5,100 bases of DNA from Neisseriaceae bacterium (GTDB lineage Bacteria > Pseudomonadota > Gammaproteobacteria > Burkholderiales > UBA11063): the NCBI GenBank assembly GCA_947454215.1, contig CANGJN010000073.1, positions 1 through 5,100 on the forward strand, in the 5' to 3' direction. Below the pieces are notes generated by a model. That model worked only from the letters and a program-made list of their open reading frames with translations. It had not been told where the DNA came from and ran no database searches. Positions 1 to 5,100 of the stretch are shown piece by piece. Both the position numbers and the translations under genes were made by a program. Numbering within the stretch: the first letter of the stretch is position 1; each line of letters begins with the position of its first letter.

Positions 1-303
1 GTTGAAATTTATTATTATAACTTTTAATCAATAAAATAAAATTCAATTTGAAGAATATAGAAATGGATATGGAAAATGGAGGTTTGCTAACTATAAAATT
101 AAAGTGGTTGATATAAAATCATATAAAAAAAATTACACCAAATAGTAAGTTATTATTATATATTTTTCTTAAAAAATAATTAATGATAATAGGCAAGTCG
201 CTCCCATAAGGAATAAATCACTAAGTTTAATCGAGGTTTGTAATAAATAAGAGTAAGACTTTTTAACTTAAAATTTTTTGTAGATAAACTTTAAATTGCT
301 AAT
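1..303. other. Non-coding region downstream of hemD, no intact gene
   Basis: No open frame here has both a start and a plausible length. The stretch is mostly A/T with a relatively GC-rich patch at about 190-236. One plus-strand frame (35-142) reads like the end of a real protein and is listed separately. A minus-strand frame at 183-290 is open for 36 codons and contains the segment YKPRLNLVIYSLWERLAYYH, but it has no start codon and I recognise no family. No hairpin followed by a T-run was found after the hemD stop, so the operon end is not marked by an obvious intrinsic terminator. Confidence 0.6.
35..145 (+). pseudogene. Short coding remnant, possibly the C-terminus of an MlaC-like protein
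   Basis: A plus-strand frame is open for 36 codons between stops at 32-34 (TAA) and 143-145 (TAG). It has no start codon. Its content is more protein-like than the surrounding DNA: it includes EEYRNGYGKWRF and, further on, IKSYKKNY. MlaC/Ttg2D proteins, the periplasmic phospholipid carriers of the Mla system, end in a strand of the type GKWKVYD followed by an SLVxNYRxQF motif. The G-K-W, the hydrophobic I/V pattern and the terminal Y-K-K-x-Y fit this with one or two gaps. The match is from memory and short, so the family call is tentative. If correct, only the last 30 or so residues of roughly 200 survive in this frame, and upstream sequence outside the window is needed to see the rest. Confidence 0.3.
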
Positions 304-1047
304 TTATATTTTATCACATAAACCATCAGTGCTTTTAATTAAATCAACAATTTGGTTTACTTGTGAGTCTTTAGTAACAAAAACATTTTTTACACCATAA
401 TTTATAAGTTTATCACTAATATTCTTATGTATAGTATAAAAATTAGTATTAATTAATTTATTTTTATCAAAATTTATTTTGGTTTTAGTAAATAACCAAT
501 CTACCAAGCCACCACTTGTAACAATAATACCATTACTAGCATCATCAAATTTATAATTTATAAAATTTTTGTTAATTTCCTCATAAATAGTTTGATATAC
601 AATTACAGATGAGATATCCATTGGAATATACTTTAAAAATTGTTTAATATAATTATTAGATGTTGAGCCTTCAATTATTAATAGTCTCTTATTAAAAAAA
701 TCAACATTTAATAACTTTTCTTCACATAAGGAATGTATCCCTGAATTTATATTTGGATAAATTACTATTTGAGGATTAATATTTAGTATTTTGTCGGCAC
801 TAGTTTTTCCTACTGTTAAGAAGATAGGGTTTTGTGATATCTTAATTACCGAGGATAAATATTTTATAATAGTTGATGAAGTAATTAAAATATAATCATA
901 ACTATTTATTGTTTCTAAAATTAATTTTAATCGATTATCAAATACAATAAATTTCACAATTATTAATTTTTTTGCTTCAATTCCTATGTTTTTAAATTGT
1001 TCAATTATAATATTAGAATTTTCCTCTGTAGAGCAAATTAGATACAT
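304..1047 (-). CDS. hemD: Uroporphyrinogen-III synthase HemD
   Basis: HemD cyclises hydroxymethylbilane to uroporphyrinogen III with inversion of ring D, in the cytoplasm, giving the precursor of heme and siroheme. The 247-residue length is usual for the family, which is very divergent in sequence. What can be seen is the two-lobed pattern: an N-terminal ILITSST segment (about 53-59, the usual 'TS' loop), VGKTSADKI (79-87), LLIIEGSTSN (122-131), VYQTIYEE (150-157), a second TS loop in GIIVTSGGLVDWLF (173-186) and a C-terminal YGVKNVFVTKD (217-227). The ATG at 1045-1047 follows the hemC stop with no gap (TGAATG), and an AAAAAGG ribosome binding site lies in the last codons of hemC, so translation is probably coupled. 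The position directly after hemC strongly supports the call. Residues are poorly conserved even in true HemD proteins, which limits certainty from sequence alone. Confidence 0.88.
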   Translation of the reverse strand: MYLICSTEENSNIIIEQFKNIGIEAKKLIIVKFIVFDNRLKLILETINSYDYILITSSTIIKYLSSVIKISQNPIFLTVGKTSADKILNINPQIVIYPNINSGIHSLCEEKLLNVDFFNKRLLIIEGSTSNNYIKQFLKYIPMDISSVIVYQTIYEEINKNFINYKFDDASNGIIVTSGGLVDWLFTKTKINFDKNKLINTNFYTIHKNISDKLINYGVKNVFVTKDSQVNQIVDLIKSTDGLCDKI

Positions 1048-1968
1048 TCAAATATACCTTTTTAATATTGCTTGTGCTCCCTGTCTATTTAATTGATCAA
1101 TACAGTTATTTACTAATTCACTCTTGTATTTTAAATTAACCTCTTGATCGAATTTACACATTAATTCAGTATTTGGATCGAGTACTGCTGCGATCAGTCT
1201 TATATTATTATCAGTTATCTTTGCATAAGCTGAAATGGGTGAACTACAACCTGCATTTAAAAGTTTACCAATCATTCTTTCAGTCTCTACCTCTATAAAT
1301 GTATTCTTATGATTCAATGGTATTAAAAATTCATGAATATAATTTCTGATAAAAAGAGTTTCTATTGCCAATGCTCCTTGACCAATTGAAGGGATAAAAA
1401 CATCTATTGGTAGTTTTTGTTTGATCCTGTGAAATAAACCTAGCCTATATAGACCTGCAGAAGCTAAAATTATGCCATCATACAACCCTTGATCTAATTT
1501 TTGTAGTCTTGTTATGACATTACCTCGTAACATTTTAATTTTTAATTTAGGAAAATATTTTTTTAAGAGTGATGATCTTCTTATAGAAGATGTGCCGATC
1601 ACAGAATCATCAGGCATCTGTTCAATTGATAAAAAATTATTTGATACAAAACAATCCGAAGGGTCTTCCCTTTGAAGATAAGCACTAATAGTAAACTCAT
1701 CACTTAAATTTGATGGCAAATCTTTAGCTGAATGTACAGCCAAATCACTGGTTTTATTTTTTAAACGTTGCTCTAACTCTTGAGTAAATAAGCCCTTTCC
1801 TCCAATTAAATTTAATGAAGTATCTAATATTATATCACCCTTTGTAATAATTTTTTCTATATGTATTGTTAAATCAGGATAAATATCTTTTAGCTTATCT
1901 ATTACTATTTGAGTTTGACACATTGCCAAATTACTATTTCTAGATATAATATTTAAAACATTTAGCAT
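1048..1968 (-). CDS. hemC: Hydroxymethylbilane synthase (porphobilinogen deaminase) HemC
   Basis: HemC condenses four porphobilinogen molecules into the linear tetrapyrrole hydroxymethylbilane, using a covalently bound dipyrromethane cofactor in the cytoplasm. Its 306 residues are close to the 313 of the E. coli enzyme. Key residues are all present: R10 in the ISRNS start motif; GGKGLF (56-61); AVHSAKDLP (77-85) with catalytic D83, matching E. coli D84; GTSSIRR (125-131); LRGNVITR (147-154) with its substrate-binding arginines; ASAGLYRLGL (169-178); SIGQGALAIE (194-203); and the cofactor cysteine C241 in NAGCSSPISAYA, matching E. coli C242. The enzyme is therefore expected to be active. The start follows a strong AGGTGA ribosome binding site that sits just after the msbA stop. 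It is the middle gene of the three-gene operon, with hemD immediately after it. Confidence 0.98.
   Translation of the reverse strand: MLNVLNIISRNSNLAMCQTQIVIDKLKDIYPDLTIHIEKIITKGDIILDTSLNLIGGKGLFTQELEQRLKNKTSDLAVHSAKDLPSNLSDEFTISAYLQREDPSDCFVSNNFLSIEQMPDDSVIGTSSIRRSSLLKKYFPKLKIKMLRGNVITRLQKLDQGLYDGIILASAGLYRLGLFHRIKQKLPIDVFIPSIGQGALAIETLFIRNYIHEFLIPLNHKNTFIEVETERMIGKLLNAGCSSPISAYAKITDNNIRLIAAVLDPNTELMCKFDQEVNLKYKSELVNNCIDQLNRQGAQAILKRYI
1057..1063 (-). promoter_or_regulatory. hemD ribosome binding site inside the end of hemC
   Basis: The minus strand reads AAAAAGG here, nine bases before the hemD ATG at 1045-1047. It lies within the final codons of hemC. Together with the directly abutting stop and start, this suggests that ribosomes finishing hemC reinitiate on hemD. 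Confidence 0.6.
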
Positions 1969-1974
1969 GGATAC

Positions 1975-1980
1975 TCACCT
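1975..1980 (-). promoter_or_regulatory. hemC ribosome binding site
   Basis: The minus strand reads AGGTGA, a six-base match to the anti-Shine-Dalgarno complement, with a six-base spacer to the hemC ATG at 1966-1968. It begins right after the msbA stop codon (1981-1983). It fixes the hemC start and is the strongest ribosome binding site in the window. Confidence 0.8.
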
Positions 1981-3747
1981 TTAATTTTCAATAAATGTTC
2001 CTTGAATATTATATAAATTATAATATATCCCACGTTTTGAAATTAATTCCGTGTGAGTGCCAATCTCTTCAACTTTACCTTTATTCATAACAATAAGTTT
2101 ATTTGCATTAATAACTGTAGATAACCTATGTGCTATTACTAGAGTAGTTTTCTTTTTCATCAACGTTTCTAAAGCCTCTTGAACTAATTTCTCTGATATA
2201 TTATCTAAAGCGGAAGTGGCTTCATCTAAAATTAAAATAGGAGCATCTTTAAGAATAGCTCTAGCTATCGCTATTCTCTGCTTTTGACCACCAGACAATT
2301 TAGTTCCATTTTCCCCTATAATGGTATCAAAACCATCTGGTAATTGATTTATAAATTCCAATGCATTTGATAACTTAGCTGCTTCAATCACTTTTTCATT
2401 ATTAACTTTGTCAATAGATATACCATAAGAAATATTTTTAAAAATAGTGTCATTAAACAAGAAAACATCTTGACTTACCAATGCAATATTCTCCCTAAGA
2501 GAACTCAATTCTATATCACAAAGGTTAATATCATCTATTAATATTTCGCCTTGAGATACATTATAAAATCTAGGTAAAAGATGAGCTATAGTCGTCTTAC
2601 CACTACCAGAACTACCAACTAATGCTACTGTTTCACCAACATTTATTTGAAATGAAACATTATCTAATGCTTTCTTTTCTGATGTCTTATATTTCAAGGT
2701 AACATTTTTAAATGAAATTTTTTGTTTTAAACCTTGCAATTTAATTTTCCCTTGATTTAATTCTTCAGGATTATCTAAAAAATTAAATACTGAGTTGGCT
2801 GCAGTTAATCCCTTTTGTAATGATTGAGTTACACCAGTAATTCTCTTCATTGGAGCAAAAATCATTATCATTGCGGTTAAGAAAGAAACAAAATCTCCTG
2901 CACTGAAGTGATGTGATTTAGCTTTAGCTGCTGCAAAATATAAAATTAAACTTAAGGCACAAGCAACTAAAAATTGACTAATTCCAGAATTCAAAGATCC
3001 AGTCGCAGCCTGCTTAACATTATTATTTTTTATGGCTTTTATCTTATGATCAAATCTCTCCATCTCATATTCGACTCCTCGATATAACTTTACTATTTTT
3101 TGACCATGGATTGATTCAGAAATAATTTGTGTCATTTCTCCATATTGTTGCTGATTCTTAGTAGTAAGAGTTCTAAGTTTACCAGATAAACGTTTAATCA
3201 ATATCAAAACAAATGGAAGAGTAACGAAGCAAAATAATGTTAAATGCCAATCAGTATATAAAAGTAAACCTATCAATGCTAAAACAGTTACTCCATCCTT
3301 AAAAATTACAGTAATTATATTGAATCCGGCATCTGTAATTTGAGTTACATCAAACAAAATCCTAGAGATCATTCTCCCAGAATGATTTTCATCATAGTAT
3401 TCAACAGGTAAATGAAGAATCTTACTAAATGTAATACGACGCATTTTTTCTACGACAGAACCAGACAACCAACTAGTCATATAATCATTTAAGAATGAAG
3501 CAATCGCTCTAATTAAAAATATTAACATTATAATTATTGGTGTGTAAATAATAGTATTTCTATCTTGATTAATGAAGCCATTATCAATTAATCTTTTTAT
3601 GATTCTTGCAAAAGCTGGCTCTGTTGCTGCTGCAATCAACATTGCTACAATAGAAATTACAAACCTACCCCAAAATTCAGATATGTATGTTAAAACCTTT
3701 TTATAAATTTCAAAAGAAGACATGTGATGTTTATTAATGTTTTTCAT
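1981..3747 (-). CDS. msbA: Lipid A export ABC transporter MsbA (permease plus ATPase half-transporter)
   Basis: MsbA is a homodimeric inner-membrane flippase that moves lipid A-core to the periplasmic face for LPS assembly. The 588 residues match the family. Six membrane segments are visible at about 28-46, 66-86, 144-164, 168-187, 257-276 and 286-303. The nucleotide-binding domain follows with A-loop Y353, Walker A GSSGSGKT (378-385), Q-loop Q426, signature LSGGQ (484-488), Walker B ILILDE (504-509), D-loop SALD (512-515) and H-loop H540, so ATPase function should be intact. The APMKRITGVTQSLQKG stretch (298-313) is typical of MsbA. Met9 (codon 3721-3723, MSSFEIYKK) is an alternative start that fits the usual family N-terminus better. 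Neither start has a strong ribosome binding site; Met1 has a weak AAAG. It heads the operon with hemC. A related lipid or drug exporter cannot be fully excluded. Confidence 0.93.
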   Translation of the reverse strand: MKNINKHHMSSFEIYKKVLTYISEFWGRFVISIVAMLIAAATEPAFARIIKRLIDNGFINQDRNTIIYTPIIIMLIFLIRAIASFLNDYMTSWLSGSVVEKMRRITFSKILHLPVEYYDENHSGRMISRILFDVTQITDAGFNIITVIFKDGVTVLALIGLLLYTDWHLTLFCFVTLPFVLILIKRLSGKLRTLTTKNQQQYGEMTQIISESIHGQKIVKLYRGVEYEMERFDHKIKAIKNNNVKQAATGSLNSGISQFLVACALSLILYFAAAKAKSHHFSAGDFVSFLTAMIMIFAPMKRITGVTQSLQKGLTAANSVFNFLDNPEELNQGKIKLQGLKQKISFKNVTLKYKTSEKKALDNVSFQINVGETVALVGSSGSGKTTIAHLLPRFYNVSQGEILIDDINLCDIELSSLRENIALVSQDVFLFNDTIFKNISYGISIDKVNNEKVIEAAKLSNALEFINQLPDGFDTIIGENGTKLSGGQKQRIAIARAILKDAPILILDEATSALDNISEKLVQEALETLMKKKTTLVIAHRLSTVINANKLIVMNKGKVEEIGTHTELISKRGIYYNLYNIQGTFIEN

Positions 3748-3794
3748 GATTTAAAACTTTAAATAATATTCAATAAATTATTATTTTTGATTAA

Positions 3795-3800
3795 ATTATA
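3795..3800 (-). promoter_or_regulatory. Possible -10 box of the msbA-hemC-hemD operon
   Basis: The minus strand reads TATAAT, a perfect sigma-70 -10 consensus, 47 bases before the msbA ATG. The hexamer 17 bases upstream is GATTCT, a poor -35 box. Such hexamers are common by chance in DNA this AT-rich, so this is only the best-placed candidate. Confidence 0.25.
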
Positions 3801-3893
3801 ATTATTTTCATATTGAGAGAATCGCACAAATTTTTTAATATGTTAATATGACTAAATAATAATATAAACAACCACATAAAACTTAAGTTAAAT

Positions 3894-3907
3894 TATGAAT
3901 ATTCATA
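3894..3907. repeat. 14-bp perfect palindrome upstream of msbA
   Basis: TATGAATATTCATA is a perfect inverted repeat with no spacer, about 150 bases upstream of the msbA start. It could be an operator for a dimeric regulator, but it is made almost only of A and T, where palindromes of this size arise by chance. No second copy was noticed in the window. Confidence 0.3.
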
Positions 3908-4058
3908 TAAAATAATTTTTTCAATTATTAAATTTTTTAAATTCGTTACTACTCAGCAACCCCTAATTTTGTAAAAAGATGCGCTTAACTATAAACGGTT
4001 ACTCTTGATATAAAAAAACCTAAAGAGTTTTCACTTATCATAAAAAACTTTATTAAAT

Positions 4059-4331
4059 CTAGTATTTATGTAATTCATCGTCAATTTGCCAATTATCACT
4101 AAGGTTCCATTTAACAAAACTGTTAAATAATTCATTACTATATGAAATAATATTTGTTAATAATTCTTGCACTAAAATAAACCAATATTTAACAGCAAAA
4201 GAATACAAAGTAATTTTTGTATGATGTAATAATTATTGAAGAAAAAGTCATTAGTTTTTATATACGGGATGTAACAAAAATACCTTTAAAACCATTAAGA
4301 TTAATTTTAAAAATTCTTCTGGTTTAACTAT
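4059..4331 (-). pseudogene. Broken small gene with degraded start, possibly phasin-like
   Basis: One minus-strand frame can be followed for about 90 codons from 4331 to a TAG at 4059-4061, interrupted only by three stops clustered in seven codons (4251-4253 TAA, 4248-4250 TGA, 4233-4235 TAA). An AGAGGA ribosome binding site (4340-4345) lies eight bases before an ATA codon (4329-4331), which fits an original ATG that mutated. The N-terminal part reads IVKPEEFLKLILMVLKVFLL. After the stops come AVKYWFILVQELLTNI and FVKWNLSDNWQIDDELHKY. Proteobacterial phasins, which coat polyhydroxyalkanoate granules, begin with a TPEQF-type motif and have an A-x-x-Y-x-R-x-V-Y-E-I/L helix near the end, so the order fits, but identity is low and the middle would be shortened. 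The pseudogene call is firmer than the family call. Confidence 0.4.
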
Positions 4332-4544
4332 GATATATTTCCTCTATAAATTAGATTAGAATTATATCACATAATATTTATCTAAGTATTAAAATTATTT
4401 TAATTATTATTTTTTATTGAAAAAAAGGTATTCAATATATTGCATTAAAAAAATTTTATATGTGAAAGATAGTTAGATAAAATACTTTAAAAAAATACTA
4501 GAACATTAAAAAAGTTTAATTATATCAAAAGAAAGTAGATTTTT

Positions 4545-4815
4545 ATGATTAAAAATCACTTAAATATTTTTTTCAATTTAGATGAAAACCGATTAAAATA
4601 ATTAATTAAATCAATAGTTTATTTCTTAAATAGAATTACTTAAGCATATTGTTGAAGAGTCTTTAAGTCATATACCCAATTCCATACTTAAATTTGGTAT
4701 AGATATTATTAAAAAATTAAACAATAATGTTAAATCAACATTTGTAAAATTATTTTCAATTTTATTTTTATGTCTAATTAAAAAATCTAAATGGTATAGA
4801 ACGTTAAAGTTTTAA
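4545..4815 (+). pseudogene. Unrecognised broken gene with an in-frame stop and a frameshift
   Basis: An ATG at 4545, nine bases after GAAAG (4531-4535), opens a reading frame of 18 codons (MIKNHLNIFFNLDENRLK) ending in TAA at 4599-4601. The same frame then continues open as LIKSIVYFLNRIT to 4640. A second frame, open for 61 codons from 4630 to a TAA at 4813-4815, continues with LLKHIVEESLSHIPNSILKF and an amphipathic, lysine-rich helical stretch. Joined, they would make a protein of about 90 residues with one stop and one frameshift. No start codon exists in the second frame. I do not recognise a family. In DNA this AT-rich, 61 open codons without function is uncommon but possible. Confidence 0.3.
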
Positions 4816-4936
4816 TCATCTCATCACTATGCCCCATTTTGATAAGTTTATCTGCTATATTATTAGTAACTACTTTGCTTAAAAGTATATTAAATAGATA
4901 ACTTTCATAACTAAAAAAACTAGATGAATAATATAT
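4787..4936 (-). pseudogene. Unrecognised C-terminal coding remnant
   Basis: A minus-strand frame is open for 49 codons from 4936 to a TAG at 4787-4789. The last 30 codons read like genuine protein with mixed composition (NNIADKLIKMGHSDEMIKTL), and the DNA there is richer in G/C than its surroundings. It has no start near the beginning; internal ATG codons occur only in the last third. Upstream, the same strand is interrupted by stops in all frames. It is most likely the preserved end of a decayed gene. I do not recognise the family. Confidence 0.3.
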
Positions 4937-5100
4937 TTATAGTGTATAATACTTACTTAAAACTAATATTTTTAATAGGTATAATATGTGTGAAATAAAA
5001 GTATGTAGCAATAAATATTTAAAAAGATTTTGTGGTGTACACAAAAAACATTTAATTTAATGTTAGAAGTTTTAATTTCTATATATAAAAGTTTACATAA

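Larger units (their letters stand above)
3748..5100. other. Long gene-poor region with decayed coding remnants
   Basis: No intact gene is visible on either strand in about 1.35 kb. The part next to msbA (3748 to about 3930) presumably carries its promoter. A relatively GC-rich patch lies at about 3944-4010. Three stretches read like broken coding sequence and are listed separately (4059-4331 minus, 4545-4815 plus, 4787-4936 minus). The stretch at about 4347-4530 is A/T-rich with nothing recognisable. At the right edge (4972-5100) the minus strand is open for 42 codons up to the window end and could be the tail of a gene beyond it, but its composition is low-complexity. No tRNA, rRNA, transposase or terminal inverted repeats were seen. 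Confidence 0.65.

Noticed and set aside
183..290. Minus-strand 36-codon open frame downstream of hemD
   Set aside because: It has no start codon and no recognised family, and the plus strand of the same patch is also briefly open; not enough to call a gene.
261..299. Near-repeated AACTTAAAATT / AACTTTAAATT after the hemD stop
   Set aside because: It is an imperfect direct repeat of A/T sequence, not an inverted one, so it is neither a terminator nor a clear repeat element.
3944..4010. GC-richer patch considered as a tRNA or small RNA
   Set aside because: No tRNA fold, no GTTC-type T-loop and no acceptor stem pairing could be found. A minus-strand segment AHLFTKLGVAE recalls the end of a LuxR-type helix-turn-helix, but it is only 11 codons between stops.
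4001..4028. Inverted repeat ACTCTT ... AAGAGT as a terminator
   Set aside because: The stem is only six pairs with a 16-base loop and no convincing T-run after it on either strand; it is weak and likely due to chance.
4986..5060. Plus-strand 24-codon frame starting MCEIKVCSNKYLKRF, preceded by AGG
   Set aside because: It is very short, with no family match and stops directly after; the opposite strand is open over the same stretch.
4972..5100. Minus-strand frame open to the right window edge (42 codons)
   Set aside because: Its composition is low-complexity (I, L, Y, K rich) and typical of random A/T-rich sequence; without sequence beyond the window it cannot be supported as a gene end.

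Overview
This is a very AT-rich window from a Gram-negative bacterium. About two thirds is coding, in three intact genes that all read on the minus strand. The other third is almost gene-free. The MsbA transmembrane domain has beta/gammaproteobacterial features from memory (an AATEP-type segment in TM1, an APMKR-type segment at TM6), and HemC and HemD look proteobacterial. Strong AT bias, long non-coding stretches and visible gene remnants together suggest a host-restricted or endosymbiotic lineage undergoing genome reduction. That placement is inference; no rRNA or other marker gene is present.

Layout, left to right. 1-303: no intact gene; it lies downstream of hemD and holds a short plus-strand coding remnant that loosely resembles the C-terminus of the phospholipid-binding protein MlaC. 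304-3747 (minus): a tight operon transcribed msbA -> hemC -> hemD. msbA and hemC are 12 bases apart. The hemC stop directly abuts the hemD start (TGAATG), and the hemD ribosome binding site lies inside the end of hemC. 3748-5100: about 1.35 kb without an intact gene. It holds the probable msbA promoter, a 14-bp palindrome and at least three candidate gene remnants on both strands. The clearest one has a Shine-Dalgarno sequence, a start position changed to ATA, and internal stops within a single frame.

Function: MsbA flips lipid A-core across the inner membrane. HemC and HemD carry out consecutive steps of tetrapyrrole synthesis, from porphobilinogen to uroporphyrinogen III. All catalytic and ATPase motifs appear intact, so LPS export and the middle of the heme pathway seem to be under selection while flanking DNA decays. 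I found no tRNA, rRNA, CRISPR array, complete insertion sequence or convincing new system.
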